64,000 nucleotides of DNA from Thalassocella blandensis (GCA_902141825.1 CABFPG010000010.1:1-64000), one strand, 5' to 3'. Shown: positions 24,945 through 34,775, counted from the first letter of the stretch. Made by a program: numbers and translations. Notes: generated by a model from the sequence alone, not told the origin.

Positions 24945-27431
24945 ATGTTTGCATTGCGTCATAAGATAATCGTTTTGCTTGCGTTAAGTGTTAGCGTCGT
25001 AAGTTTCGCCGCCGGTAATCCGGGTGAAGATGATTTGTCCGTTGAAATCCAGGGTACAGCTACCAATATAGGGGGTGCTGTATCGGGGGAGGCAGAAGCC
25101 ACGCAGACAATTGGGAGTTCAACGGCAACACAGGTAGAAGGGCTTACAGATTCGGTCAACATTAAGGGCGCAGCGGTTAATGCTTCAGGAGCGCTTGGTG
25201 GCGGCGCTTCAGCGACACAAAATATCGGCGTCGTCGGTGGGGCATCTGCCAAAAACGACAGCGTGGATGTTAGTTTGAACGCGGCCGTCAATTTGGGGGT
25301 TGGTGTCCTCGGTGCATCCCAGTCTACTCAGGAAATTGGAAGCATTGACGGGGCGAATACTCGAAACAATGTACTTACTGTTCATGCAAGTGCGATCATT
25401 AACGCATCTGCAGCCTTGGTGGGAAGTTCCGTCGCCAGTCAAGAGGTGGGTTATGTCAACGCCAAAGGCAATGTGTCGGATATTAAAGCCCTTGTCGACA
25501 TTGGCAGTGCCACCAATGCGTCTGCAGCGATTGCCGCTGGCGCTACCGTAAATCAGGAGATAGGTGTACTTAACGGAAGTAGCATTCGTGGTACGTCGGT
25601 AACGGTGAAAACTCATGACATTATCAATGCAGCAGCCTCTCTCGCAGGTCATAGCGCCGCGACACAAGATGTTGGCGTTATCAATACCAAAGGTGCCATT
25701 TCGGCCAGTTCTGCTTCGGTGCAGGCAGGATCGATTGTGAATGCATCGGCGTCATTGGGTGGTGAAGCTACTGCGTCTCAGTCTATCGGCGATATTTCGG
25801 CGTCTGGAGAGGTCAGCGGTAGTCATGTAATGGTTCAGGCGGACAATATTGCGAATGCTTCCGCCGCACTTGCCGGAGCAAGTCATGCACAGCAACGCAT
25901 CGGTACCATAGAATCATCTGGTTCTGTAACGGATAGTAAAGTGACGGTGACGGCACTCAACATTGTGAATGCATCAGCAAGCGTTGCAGGGGCAGCCTCA
26001 TCAATTCAGGATATAGGAACGCTGGATGCGTCAACGTCTGTGAGCGCTTCATCCATTTCAGTGAAAAGCGGTTCAATTACTAATGTATCTGCAAGTCTTG
26101 CTGGGTCCAGTTCAGCAACGCAGAGCATCGGGAATTTGCACGGCGGTGATGTTGCATCGTCTTCGGTCAGTCTAAACACCGGATCGATTACGAACGTGGC
26201 CGCAGCGTTAGCTGGACGTAGCTCTGCCTCTCAGAATTTAGCGAATCTCAATACAAGCAATGCCAATAGTGTTAATTTAAATGTGAAGGCTACGAGTATT
26301 TCAGGGGTTAGTGCAGGCCTGGCGGGCGCCGGGCGTGTGACGCAAAATATTGGGGATATTACTGGTGCTTCCGACTCGAGCGTCAACATGTCAGTAGCAT
26401 TAGGTAGTGTTTCAGGCACTGGTGTCGGGGTACTTGGGCAAGGCAGCAGTGTAGAAAATATTGGAACTATGACATCAAGGAGCGCTGAAGATATAAATCT
26501 CAGTCTGATTGCGGGCAATATTTCATCCAGCGCAGGCGGTGCGAGATCTTCGAGTACTATTAGTTTGGGGAAAATTTCCGGGGCTAACTCGACAGATATT
26601 CATCTCAATATTAAAACAAAATCGATCACCAGCAGCAGCTACGGTGTGGATTCCATTGCGCTGATTGAAATAGGAAATATGGATGGGTACGGCCCTGTAA
26701 ATAATAGTGATATTTCCACGGGAAATATCACTAACCAGGCGATATCGGTTGGTTCTAAAGCACTCATTAAAATAGGTAATATTGCAGGGGGAACCTCTGC
26801 TTCTACTTTGATGCGGATTGCAACGGCCGATATCAATAATCATCTAGATGCCGCAGGGGCAACGCAATCCATTATTTATGTGGGGAATATTGTTCAGGCG
26901 ACGCACAGTGCCAGTAATATTTCTATTTCTACGGGAAATTTGAGCGCTACGGTGGCAGCGGCACTGGGGAATATGTCTGGCATTCAAATTGGTAATATCA
27001 ACAGCGCGACGGGTGGAAATGTGCACGTGGCAACAGGATCTCAATCGGTCACTGCTGCGGCTTGTCTTGGTAAAATCGGGTGTCTTTCTCAACTGATTGC
27101 CAAGAAAAACTGTGTCAGTATCGGCAACATTGGCGTCGCGGCAGATTGTTCGAATGATACATTAATCGGCGATGCTGTTAAGTATGTTGAAGAGGCTGGT
27201 TATTACGTCTATAAGGGGGCTGTGATGACTGAGAAGGAGGTCGAAAAAGCCGGCCTTTATATCTACAAAGGAGCGGTGATGACGGCTAATGAAGTTAAGA
27301 AAGCGGGACTTTTTATCTACCACGGCATCGTCAAAACGGCAGATGAAATTGCCTCAATTGCTGAAAAAGCCGCACATGCAATCGCTCATGCCGCCAAAAG
27401 TGTTATTGATGATATAGCGAGTTGGTTTTAA
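24945..27431 (+). CDS. Large exported repeat protein, candidate fibre/adhesin subunit
   Basis: An 828-residue protein with a signal peptide cleaved after about residue 22 (V-V-S-F-A). Residues about 30-710 are roughly 19 repeats of 35-38 residues. The core is I-x-N-A-S-A-x-L-A-G followed by A-T-Q-x-I-G-x-[IVL], with an Asn and a Gln 13 positions apart in the first ten or so repeats; the later ones drift to I-x-I-G-N-I. This suggests a beta-solenoid or amyloid-like stack with ladders of polar residues. A Cys-containing segment (C-V-S-I-G-N-I-G-V-A-A-D-C) follows, then three 18-residue repeats rich in Tyr, Lys and Val, then an Ala-rich helix to the C-terminus. The CsgG-like gene lies 26 bases upstream, so it is the obvious export candidate. 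Composition is strongly Ala/Ser/Gly/Asn with no enzyme motif. Confidence 0.75.
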   Translation: MFALRHKIIVLLALSVSVVSFAAGNPGEDDLSVEIQGTATNIGGAVSGEAEATQTIGSSTATQVEGLTDSVNIKGAAVNASGALGGGASATQNIGVVGGASAKNDSVDVSLNAAVNLGVGVLGASQSTQEIGSIDGANTRNNVLTVHASAIINASAALVGSSVASQEVGYVNAKGNVSDIKALVDIGSATNASAAIAAGATVNQEIGVLNGSSIRGTSVTVKTHDIINAAASLAGHSAATQDVGVINTKGAISASSASVQAGSIVNASASLGGEATASQSIGDISASGEVSGSHVMVQADNIANASAALAGASHAQQRIGTIESSGSVTDSKVTVTALNIVNASASVAGAASSIQDIGTLDASTSVSASSISVKSGSITNVSASLAGSSSATQSIGNLHGGDVASSSVSLNTGSITNVAAALAGRSSASQNLANLNTSNANSVNLNVKATSISGVSAGLAGAGRVTQNIGDITGASDSSVNMSVALGSVSGTGVGVLGQGSSVENIGTMTSRSAEDINLSLIAGNISSSAGGARSSSTISLGKISGANSTDIHLNIKTKSITSSSYGVDSIALIEIGNMDGYGPVNNSDISTGNITNQAISVGSKALIKIGNIAGGTSASTLMRIATADINNHLDAAGATQSIIYVGNIVQATHSASNISISTGNLSATVAAALGNMSGIQIGNINSATGGNVHVATGSQSVTAAACLGKIGCLSQLIAKKNCVSIGNIGVAADCSNDTLIGDAVKYVEEAGYYVYKGAVMTEKEVEKAGLYIYKGAVMTANEVKKAGLFIYHGIVKTADEIASIAEKAAHAIAHAAKSVIDDIASWF
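25032..27080 (+). repeat. About 19 degenerate repeats of ~111 bases (37 residues)
   Basis: Each unit encodes one Asn...Gln-I-G beta module. Units are diverged at the DNA level, so the repeat is ancient or kept by protein selection and not a recent amplification. Repeats 1-12 keep the Gln; later ones lose it. Confidence 0.8.
27186..27347 (+). repeat. Three 54-base repeats near the 3' end of the large repeat gene
   Basis: Encodes V-E-E-A-G-Y-Y-V-Y-K-G-A-V-M-T-E-K-E and two further 18-residue copies starting V-E-K-A-G-L-Y and V-K-K-A-G-L-F. The pattern alternates helix-like charged stretches with Tyr/Val strands. Confidence 0.85.
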
Positions 27432-27443
27432 TCGAATATCAGT

Positions 27444-27468
27444 CCGTAAATACTACGGTTTTTCTTTC
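27444..27468 (+). terminator. Probable terminator of the fibre cluster
   Basis: CCGTA, loop AATAC, TACGG, followed by a T-rich tail. The stem is only 5 bp, so strength is uncertain, but it lies 12 bases after the last gene of the cluster. Confidence 0.45.
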
Positions 27469-27726
27469 CTTCTCTTTGCTGTATGAAGCCCGGTTTTGAA
27501 AATTCAGTTTCAGGGCGTGTGTCTGCCTCTCTAATACGTAATCTCCTTCTTTATTTAGCCGCACGCCTTATTCTCAACGATACACATTTATGAAGTTTGT
27601 CTTGAGACCATTACAGGGCGAGCCTTACTTATGTTAGCGGCTTGAGTAAGATATACTCCATTAAAACCTCATTTTTAGATCGGGCTAATTTTTGGCTGTC
27701 GATGGCAATGGCGATATTGGTGGATA

Positions 27727-28248
27727 ATGAATCTTCCCTCAAAACACCGTAAAAACGATACATCACAGCGGTGCAGCATACTGGACTTCGAAGCCAGTGG
27801 CCTTGATGAGGCGTCTTATCCGATCGAAGTTGCTGTGTGGCAGTCAGGGCAAGTACACGCCTGGTTGATCCTTCCTGAGCCGTCCTGGCAGTATTGGTGT
27901 AAGACGGCTGAGAGTATGCACGGGATTACGCGAGACGAGTTACAGCAATATGGCAAGCCAGCGGCAACTGTCGCGATGGAGCTAAACGCAGTGATCAGTA
28001 CAAATGTTGTTTTCAGTGATGCTGCTAATTGGGATGATTTTTGGCTTCGCCGGTTATACACCGCAGCAAATATGACACCCAGCTTTGAAATCGCGTCTAT
28101 TTTTATGTTGCTCGATGAGAGTGAGCGGGATATTTTTTTACAGCAAAAAGACAAGCTCGCTCGCTCAGGCATTTACCGCCATCATCGCGCTGGAGAAGAC
28201 GTGAAATTGATTCGTCAGGCCTACCTGAACACCATTGAATTGCGCTAG
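27727..28248 (+). CDS. DEDDh-type 3'-5' exonuclease, DnaQ-like
   Basis: A 173-residue protein with the DEDDh exonuclease motifs: ExoI as I-L-D-F-E-A-S-G-L near residue 19, an intermediate M-H-G-I-T, ExoII around F-S-D-A-A-N-W-D, and ExoIII as H-H-R-A-G-E-D-V near residue 155. It is close to the size of small stand-alone RNase T or DnaQ-like domains. Such enzymes trim 3' ends of DNA or RNA; the substrate is unknown. It stands between the fibre cluster and an RmlD-like gene with no sign of an operon. Confidence 0.75.
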   Translation: MNLPSKHRKNDTSQRCSILDFEASGLDEASYPIEVAVWQSGQVHAWLILPEPSWQYWCKTAESMHGITRDELQQYGKPAATVAMELNAVISTNVVFSDAANWDDFWLRRLYTAANMTPSFEIASIFMLLDESERDIFLQQKDKLARSGIYRHHRAGEDVKLIRQAYLNTIELR

Positions 28249-28422
28249 CTATCGGACAGTTTCTCGAAGGAGGGCCGACGCGGCTTTCCCGTATCCGTGG
28301 ATAATAGAGAAAATTCGCAAAATAATGGCTTTTGCGACAAATCACGCTTGTGAAATAACCACTATCTCATTTAATCTTCGGAAATGAAATTCAGTATAGT
28401 CAGATATCAGTAGGGTAAAGGT

Positions 28423-29310
28423 TTGGGTTTTAAGATTCTTGTGCGTTCGGCGCCGTCGTTGTTTCTCGATACTTTGGTCAATAGTTTTGAAGACCAGCCT
28501 TACATTTTGCTTGCGCCAAGCTCCGCCGAGTTAAACTGGTCCGATGCCAAGGCCGTTGAATCTTATATTCGTAAAAAATCCCCGAGCATTATCGTCAATC
28601 ATCCTTTGGTGCCACTGCAGGGGAATTCCGCCGAGCTCAAATGCCTCAACAAGTTGATTCAACAATGCCAGGCGAGCGATATTCCCTTGATCCATTTATC
28701 CTCTTACCGTGTGTTTGGTGAGTTGAACAACGAGGTTGATCTGGTTGAGTCCTATGAACCTGAACCCGCCGCGTCTGACGCCCCCGCCAACCATTTGCTG
28801 GCGATGGAAAAGTGCTATCAAGATATTGGCAAGCATATTATTTTACGATTGAGCTGGATGCTCAATGGTGAATCAGACAATGTAATCGAGCGTTTAATTC
28901 CAGCTTTGCTGCATGATGAGTCAGAGCGATTGGCTGTATCCGATCACGCTTTTGGTAACCCGATTCAGATCCAGTTTGCTGTGCATGTGGTATTTTCAAT
29001 GATCCAGCAAATTTTATGTGGTGCAGGAAACTGGGGGGTGTTTCATGTGCACAGCTCCGACACCTGCTCTGAGGCTGAATTTTGCGATAATCTGGTACGC
29101 CTCTTAAAAACCGAATTGAATCGCGATGTAAGCCTGCCGACAGTGGCATCTGCCGACGATGAACGCAAGCTAATGCCCGGGAATGCCAACTTACAGGGGC
29201 GTCGCTGCACGGATAATTTTGGTATTCAGCTGCCGTCGTGGCGCAAAGGCCTTAAAGCCTTAATCAAAGCTTATCTTGAGAAAAACCAGTTTTTGGAGCC
29301 TGTCCAGTAG
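28423..29310 (+). CDS. RmlD-like sugar-nucleotide reductase homologue, degenerate
   Basis: A 295-residue protein resembling dTDP-4-dehydrorhamnose reductase-like (RmlD/extended SDR) proteins. I-H-L-S-S-Y-R-V-F-G takes the place of the usual S-T-D-Y-V-F-D-G, and I-I-L-R-L-S-W-M matches the R-x-x-W region. A C-terminal segment (G-R-R-C-T-D-N-F-G-I-Q-L-P-S-W) matches 'P-x-x-x-x-L-x-x-x-K-x-x-x-x-G-I-x-x-P-x-W'. The N-terminal Rossmann glycine motif is missing (F-K-I-L-V-R-S-A-P-S), and the YxxxK pair is not clear. It may therefore not bind NAD(P)H normally. The start is TTG with AGGGTAAAGG upstream. Role uncertain. Confidence 0.6.
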   Translation: MGFKILVRSAPSLFLDTLVNSFEDQPYILLAPSSAELNWSDAKAVESYIRKKSPSIIVNHPLVPLQGNSAELKCLNKLIQQCQASDIPLIHLSSYRVFGELNNEVDLVESYEPEPAASDAPANHLLAMEKCYQDIGKHIILRLSWMLNGESDNVIERLIPALLHDESERLAVSDHAFGNPIQIQFAVHVVFSMIQQILCGAGNWGVFHVHSSDTCSEAEFCDNLVRLLKTELNRDVSLPTVASADDERKLMPGNANLQGRRCTDNFGIQLPSWRKGLKALIKAYLEKNQFLEPVQ

Positions 29311-29358
29311 GCATTTAGCTTTCCTACGTGCAGCAGGACAAGTCCCTGGATGACAAAT

Positions 29359-29396
29359 AAAAAACCCGATTAAGTGAAGACTTAATCGGGTTTTTT
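29359..29396. terminator. Bidirectional rho-independent terminator
   Basis: AAAAAACCCGATTAAG, short loop, CTTAATCGGGTTTTTT. It is a strong stem with an A-run on one side and a T-run on the other, between the convergent RmlD-like gene and fabB. Confidence 0.9.
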
Positions 29397-29419
29397 GTGG
29401 GTTTCAGAAAACGGCGGAA

Positions 29420-30634
29420 TTAGTCGCTGTATTTCTGGAAAACCAGTGTGGCATTCGTGCCGCCAAAGCCAAAGCTGTTGGACATTGCACGGGTAATGCT
29501 CGCCTCTTTTGAGGTGCCAACGATTGGCAAGCCTTCTGCTTCCGGGTCAACAGTGTCGATGTTGGCTGATCCAGCAATAAAGTTGTGCTGCATCATCAGC
29601 AGGGTGTAAATCGCTTCCTGGACACCGGTTGCCCCCAATGAGTGGCCTGTCAGGGACTTGGTTGAGCTAATTGCGGGCACTTCGTTGCCAAATACTTCTT
29701 TAATGGCTTTCAGTTCTGCCAGATCGCCAACCGGCGTACTTGTGCCATGCGAGTTGATGTAGTCGATATCACCGTCAACAGTGGCCATCGCCTGACGCAT
29801 ACAGCGTGCAGCACCTTCTCCGGATGGCGCTACCATGTCATAACCGTCTGAAGTGGCGCCGTAGCCGACCAGCTCACCATAAATTTTCGCACCACGTGCG
29901 AGTGCATGATCAAGGCTTTCAATAACCAGGCAGCCGCCGCCGCCAGCGATCACAAAACCATCGCGGCTTGCATCGTATGGGCGAGATGCTTTTTCCGGGG
30001 TGTCATTGTATTTGGTTGACAGGGCGCCCATGGCGTCGAACAGGCCCGTCAAGGTCCAGTGTTCTTCTTCTCCACCGCCGGCAAATACTACATCCTGCTT
30101 ACCCAGCTGGATCAGCTCCATGGCATTGCCCACGCAGTGAGCGCTAGTGGCACAAGCCGATGAAATAGAGTAGTTAACGCCTTTGATTTTAAATGGTGTA
30201 GCAAGACAGGCAGATGTGGTGCTGCCCATGGTTTGCGTAACACGGTAAGGGCCCGCACGTTTTACACCTTTGTCTCGAATAATATCGGCGGAATCCACAA
30301 CACTTTTGGTGGATGCACCACCGGAACCGATAATAATTCCGGTGCGCTCGTTGGACACCTGATCTTCAGTTAAGCCGGAATCCTCAATAGCTTTTTGCAT
30401 TGCTACATATGCAAAACCCGCAGCGTCACCCATGAAGCGCAAAGTTTTTCTATCGATATGTTCTGCTAGGTCGATGTCGACAGAGCCGGATATGGTGCTG
30501 CGAAAGCCGTGTTCTTTGTAGCTTTCATTATGTTTAACTCCGGACTTGCTTTCACGCAATGCAGCTAAAACTGTCTCTGTGTCATTACCTATGCATGAGA
30601 CGATACCCATACCTGTAACCACAACACGTTTCAT
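29420..30634 (-). CDS. fabB: 3-oxoacyl-ACP synthase I
   Basis: A 404-residue beta-ketoacyl-ACP synthase I. Cys-His-His active site: S-S-A-C-A-T-S (nucleophile), N-S-H-G-T-S-T-P and T-G-H-S-L-G-A-T-G, with the F-G-F-G-G-T-N-A C-terminal motif. It elongates the unsaturated chains produced through FabA. The ATG has AGAGG 6 bases upstream. fabA lies upstream on the same strand with a 366-base gap, the usual gammaproteobacterial fabA-fabB pairing. Confidence 0.96.
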   Translation of the reverse strand: MKRVVVTGMGIVSCIGNDTETVLAALRESKSGVKHNESYKEHGFRSTISGSVDIDLAEHIDRKTLRFMGDAAGFAYVAMQKAIEDSGLTEDQVSNERTGIIIGSGGASTKSVVDSADIIRDKGVKRAGPYRVTQTMGSTTSACLATPFKIKGVNYSISSACATSAHCVGNAMELIQLGKQDVVFAGGGEEEHWTLTGLFDAMGALSTKYNDTPEKASRPYDASRDGFVIAGGGGCLVIESLDHALARGAKIYGELVGYGATSDGYDMVAPSGEGAARCMRQAMATVDGDIDYINSHGTSTPVGDLAELKAIKEVFGNEVPAISSTKSLTGHSLGATGVQEAIYTLLMMQHNFIAGSANIDTVDPEAEGLPIVGTSKEASITRAMSNSFGFGGTNATLVFQKYSD

Positions 30635-31000
30635 AATTAACCTCTTTGGTGTTTGGATAACTCTTTTTCTACTGTATTACTGACCATTTTAAAGCAACTG
30701 GCACGCAAAGACTGAAAGCGGTTTGCATTTTTTATGATGGCGTAATGCACAAGGCTACTTTAATGAGAAGTTGTTGAAGTGCCTGTACCTGAGTTTCCCG
30801 GCTTTGATTTAGCCGTTATTAAACTTACTTTTTTATAATGTATTTATGTTTGTATATCAAAAGACCGGCAACGCTTGTCCGGATCTATCGACCTTGCCAT
30901 TAACTGAATATTTTATCGCTTTTTTGTGCGCGCGTAACAGTTTGGACTGCAGAGTAGCGCGGTGGTTGCTAAAAAACACTCAGTTTGGGCCAGTTTTTAC
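30635..31000. other. fabA-fabB intergenic gap
   Basis: 366 bases without a gene and without an obvious terminator or clear operator palindrome. fabB may have its own promoter here, but I cannot assign one. Confidence 0.4.
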
Positions 31001-31525
31001 TTAAAAAGTTTCCGTGTTGGTGAATAGGCCGACACGTAAATCTTTGGCAAAGTATATTTCTTTTCCATCGACGGCGACACGGCCATCCGCAATACCCATC
31101 ACCAATTTGCGCTCAATAACGCGTTTTAAGTGAATGTGGTAGGTAATCTTTTTGGCGGTGGGCAGTATTTGACCTGTGAATTTTACTTCACCAGCGCCCA
31201 GTGCTCGCCCGCGGCCTTCATTGCCTTTCCAGGCAAGGAAAAAGCCCACTAATTGCCACATAGCATCCAGGCCAAGGCAGCCAGGCATTACCGGGTCTCC
31301 AGGGAAGTGACAGGAGAAAAACCACAGGTCAGGATGGATGTCCAGTTCCGCGATGATTTCGCCTTTGCCGTATTCGCCACCAGTCTTACTGATATGTGCG
31401 ATGCGGTCGAGCATCAGCATGTTGGGCACAGGAAGCTGTGCATTGCCGGGACCAAACATCTCGCCATTGCCGCAAGAGATAAGCTCGTCCTTGTTGTATG
31501 AGGATTGCTGTGTATTGTTAGACAT
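31001..31525 (-). CDS. fabA: 3-hydroxydecanoyl-ACP dehydratase/isomerase
   Basis: FabA makes the cis-3 double bond for unsaturated fatty acids. The catalytic segment [18 protein letters not shown] is present (His and Asp active site), as is [14 protein letters not shown]. The frame extends upstream to a TTG at 31558, but the ATG at 31525 gives 174 residues, close to the family's 171, and is chosen. A possible AGGA ribosome binding site is rather far (11 bases). Confidence 0.96.
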   Translation of the reverse strand: MSNNTQQSSYNKDELISCGNGEMFGPGNAQLPVPNMLMLDRIAHISKTGGEYGKGEIIAELDIHPDLWFFSCHFPGDPVMPGCLGLDAMWQLVGFFLAWKGNEGRGRALGAGEVKFTGQILPTAKKITYHIHLKRVIERKLVMGIADGRVAVDGKEIYFAKDLRVGLFTNTETF

Positions 31526-31968
31526 TTCGGAAGTTTTCCTAGAAAAATAGACGTGCAATTGACTACTTCAAAAAAATGAGTGCGCATTCTAACGTGTAAA
31601 AAGGGATTGTCCAGTAAACCGGCACATTCCCTGATGCCGATATGTGACGTATGCCAGAGGATAAATAGGACGAATCTTTTTGCATCCCGCGCCCAGCCTG
31701 ATGAATTGGCACCATATTATGGTATATTCCGGCTTGTTATTAATCGAGAGTAGCGCGATAGGATAGCGAATTTGTGTGATTTGTCAGCGGAATGTGCCGA
31801 CTTTACACATAATAGTGGGGTTTTTAAGCGGTCTAGTATGTTGCCAGCTTGAAAATTGAACATGAGCGTAATTATGCGCGAATGAGGTTCTTTCATCTTC
31901 CACCGTCAACCTTTCAATAATTCGATTCGACTTAGCGCGATCAATACAAAGCACAAGGTGAGTTTACT
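31526..31968. other. Divergent promoter region fabA / galU
   Basis: 443 bases with no gene. It holds a perfect 6-1-6 palindrome ACCATATTATGGT at 31711-31723. No known operator consensus recognised. Confidence 0.4.
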
Positions 31969-32790
31969 ATGATCAAGAAATGTTTATTTCCAGTCGCCGG
32001 TTACGGTACCCGATTTTTACCCGCCACAAAATCCATGCCCAAAGAAATGTTGCCTGTAGTGAATAAGCCGCTTGTGCAATACGGTGTTGAAGAGGCAATT
32101 GAGGCGGGTTTGACTGAGGTTGGATTCGTCACAGGGCGTGGCAAGCGTGCTATTGCGGATCATTTCGATGTCAGTTACGAGTTGGAGCACCAGATTGCGG
32201 GTTCTTCAAAGGAGCAATACCTAACTTCCATCCGAGATGTTATGGCGAAAGGGTCATTTTCCTTTACTCGGCAGGCTTCAATGGCCGGCTTGGGGGATGC
32301 TATTCTAAATGGTCGTCGTTTGATCGGTAGTGAGCCTTTTGGGGTTGTGCTGTCAGATGACCTTTGTGTAGCAGAAGAAGGTGTGCTGTCGCAAATGGTT
32401 AAACTGTATAAACAGTTTCGCTGTAGCATTGTGGCTGTTCAGGAAGTTGCGCAGGAAGATATCCATAAATTTGGTGTTATCGATGGCGAGCAAATCAAAG
32501 ATGGAATTTACCAGGTGAACAACATGGTTGAAAAACCTGAAGCGAAAGATGCGCCGAGTAACCTCGCTATTATAGGCCGTTATATTTTAACGCCGGACAT
32601 ATTTGAAATTATTGAAAATACGCCTCCTGGTAAGAACGACGAAGTTCAGCTGACTGATGCGTTAATGACTCAGGCGAAAGACGGCTGTGTACTTGCGTAT
32701 AAATTTAAAGGCAAGCGATTTGATTGCGGTAGTGTGTCAGGCTTTGTGGATGCTACAAACTACGTATATGAAAACATCTATAACGCTTAA
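31969..32790 (+). CDS. galU: UTP-glucose-1-phosphate uridylyltransferase
   Basis: A 273-residue GalU that makes UDP-glucose from UTP and glucose-1-phosphate in the cytoplasm. It has the nucleotide-binding signature G-Y-G-T-R-F-L-P-A-T-K-S near residue 12, followed by P-K-E-M-L-P. E-K-P (V-E-K-P-E-A) and V-V-L-S-D-D-L-C segments are also present. The start has an AAGGTGAG site. manB follows after 24 bases, so the two supply UDP-glucose and GDP-mannose precursors together. Confidence 0.96.
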   Translation: MIKKCLFPVAGYGTRFLPATKSMPKEMLPVVNKPLVQYGVEEAIEAGLTEVGFVTGRGKRAIADHFDVSYELEHQIAGSSKEQYLTSIRDVMAKGSFSFTRQASMAGLGDAILNGRRLIGSEPFGVVLSDDLCVAEEGVLSQMVKLYKQFRCSIVAVQEVAQEDIHKFGVIDGEQIKDGIYQVNNMVEKPEAKDAPSNLAIIGRYILTPDIFEIIENTPPGKNDEVQLTDALMTQAKDGCVLAYKFKGKRFDCGSVSGFVDATNYVYENIYNA

Positions 32791-32814
32791 ACCATACCCA
32801 GGGAAAAATAGTTG

Positions 32815-34182
32815 ATGTCGTTTTTGGAGATTACCTGCTTTAAAGCGTATGACATTCGAGGGAAAGTCCCATCACAATTAAATGAAGATGTGGCTTACCG
32901 GGTTGGTCGAGCGTATGTAGAGTTTTTACAGGCAAAAAGCATTGTCGTCGGCCATGATATCCGACTTACCAGTAAATCCTTGACTGATTCTCTTATTCAG
33001 GGAATTACGGACGCTGGTGCCGATGTTTTGTTTATTGGGGAGTGTGGGACAGAAGAAGTTTACTTCGGCACGTTTCATTTGAAGGCGGATGGTGGTATCT
33101 GCGTAACAGCCAGTCACAACCCAATGGATTACAACGGTATGAAACTGGTCGGGGAAGGTTCGCGGCCAATTTCAGGTGATAATGGTTTGCTGGACATTAA
33201 GGCCAAGGCTGAGTCGGGAGAGTTTACTGAGGTTGCCAATAAGGGGCAGGTTGAGTCTATTGCACTTCGAAGTGATTATGTTCAGCATTTGCTCGGTTAC
33301 ATCAAACTGGAAAAGCTTAAACCTTTAAAGATTGTGTGCAACGCTGGAAATGGCGGGGCGGGTGCCGTGATTGATGCGCTCGAACCGCACTTACCATTTA
33401 AATTCGTCAAAGTGCACCACGAAGCAGACGGTTCTTTTCCCAATGGAATTCCCAACCCCTTGCTTCCTGAGCGCCGTCAGGCCACTATCGATGCAGTGAA
33501 AGCGCATGGTGCAGATTTCGGGATTGCCTGGGATGGGGATTTTGATCGGTGCTTTTTCTTTGATGAAACTGGAGCTTTTATCGAAGGGTATTACCTGGTA
33601 GGACTGCTGGCGAAATCATTTTTACAGAAATCTCCCGGAGCGACCATCGTTCATGATCCGCGTTTAACCTGGAATACAATTGACGAGGTGAACACCGCGG
33701 GCGGAAAACCGGTACAAAGTAAAACGGGGCATGCATTTATCAAAGCCACCATGCGCGATGTAGATGCAATTTATGGCGGTGAGATGAGCGCACACCACTA
33801 TTTCCGTGACTTTGCATATTGCGATAACGGCAATATTCCCTGGTTGTTGGTGGCTGAACTGATATCGTTGCTGGGGCAGCGTTTATCCTCAATGGTTGCA
33901 GACCGAGTGGCTAAGTTTCCTTGTAGTGGTGAAATTAATAACACTGTCAAAGATCCTAAGTTAATTCTCCAGCGAATACGTGAGCATTTTGAACCGGAAT
34001 CCCTGGAGATAGAAACGGTAGATGGATTGTCTATGGCTTTTGCCGAGTGGCGATTAAATATTCGTATGTCCAGCACGGAGCCAGTATTGCGGTTGAATGT
34101 TGAATCGCGTGGAGATGTATCTCTGATGCAGCAGAAGACGGAACAACTGCTGCAAATGGTGAAAGATTTTGATGTTGCGTGA
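32815..34182 (+). CDS. manB: Phosphomannomutase, CpsG/ManB type
   Basis: A 455-residue alpha-D-phosphohexomutase interconverting mannose-6- and mannose-1-phosphate. The phosphoserine loop reads [13 protein letters not shown], as in E. coli CpsG (456 residues). The metal-binding loop D-G-D-F-D-R-C and the C-terminal phosphate-binding [10 protein letters not shown] are intact. A TTG codon directly precedes the chosen ATG and could also start translation. It follows galU in the same transcript. Confidence 0.93.
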   Translation: MSFLEITCFKAYDIRGKVPSQLNEDVAYRVGRAYVEFLQAKSIVVGHDIRLTSKSLTDSLIQGITDAGADVLFIGECGTEEVYFGTFHLKADGGICVTASHNPMDYNGMKLVGEGSRPISGDNGLLDIKAKAESGEFTEVANKGQVESIALRSDYVQHLLGYIKLEKLKPLKIVCNAGNGGAGAVIDALEPHLPFKFVKVHHEADGSFPNGIPNPLLPERRQATIDAVKAHGADFGIAWDGDFDRCFFFDETGAFIEGYYLVGLLAKSFLQKSPGATIVHDPRLTWNTIDEVNTAGGKPVQSKTGHAFIKATMRDVDAIYGGEMSAHHYFRDFAYCDNGNIPWLLVAELISLLGQRLSSMVADRVAKFPCSGEINNTVKDPKLILQRIREHFEPESLEIETVDGLSMAFAEWRLNIRMSSTEPVLRLNVESRGDVSLMQQKTEQLLQMVKDFDVA

Positions 34183-34310
34183 TACGCATGACTGAAGTTA
34201 ATGCTGAAATGTTTCCAGCAAACCAAGTTAATTTGCTACCAGCTTTTTCCTTTTACAAATAAAGTTGGTCGCGAATTAACTTAGGCTTCCATTTTTCCTG
34301 GATTGTGTTG

Positions 34311-34775
34311 CTACCGGTTTCCGACTAAATGATCCACTGATACCACCGCAGCCCCATGGCGAAGTAAATACAGTAGTCCACCCGCCCAAAGTAAAAGTGT
34401 TGGCCAGTATCCTGGATCAACGAATATCTGAATCACCAGCAATAAAATTAGCAATCCAATAGCGCTCAGCCGTGTAAACAACCCGAGTAGCAGACCAATA
34501 GAAAAAAAGAATTCTGCCAGCGTGGCCATATAAGCTGCGACTGTTGGTGGGAGCAACGGAATTTTGTATTGAAATTCGAATAGCATCAGCGTGGAGTCCG
34601 TGACATTCCAAAAGGCGAGGTGCTGGCCCAATACGGTAAGCCCATAAATTTTATGCTGGGCTGAATTCCAAAAAACGTAAAATAAAGACACGCGAAGCGC
34701 GAGTGCAATTATCCAGTCGGGCACTAGCTGACCGAGCTTGGCGACATAGTGATTCGTCGCTTTTATTATTTTCAT
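34311..34775 (-). CDS. DoxX family membrane protein
   Basis: A 154-residue protein with about four membrane helices. It has the DoxX layout: an N-terminal R-V-S-L-F-Y-V-F-W helix, a G-L-L-L-G-L-F-T-R-L-S-A-I-G-L central turn, and a short C-terminus. DoxX proteins are inner-membrane proteins, sometimes linked to redox or sulfur stress; the role here is unknown. It lies alone between manB and pgi. Confidence 0.8.
   Translation of the reverse strand: MKIIKATNHYVAKLGQLVPDWIIALALRVSLFYVFWNSAQHKIYGLTVLGQHLAFWNVTDSTLMLFEFQYKIPLLPPTVAAYMATLAEFFFSIGLLLGLFTRLSAIGLLILLLVIQIFVDPGYWPTLLLWAGGLLYLLRHGAAVVSVDHLVGNR

Noticed and set aside
25032-27080. Regular DNA repeat that could suggest a CRISPR array
   Set aside because: Repeats are degenerate, in one open frame, about 111 bases long and without identical direct repeats or spacers.
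24959-27092. Several minus-strand frames inside the large repeat gene
   Set aside because: Shadows of the repetitive plus-strand gene; no start signals or domains.
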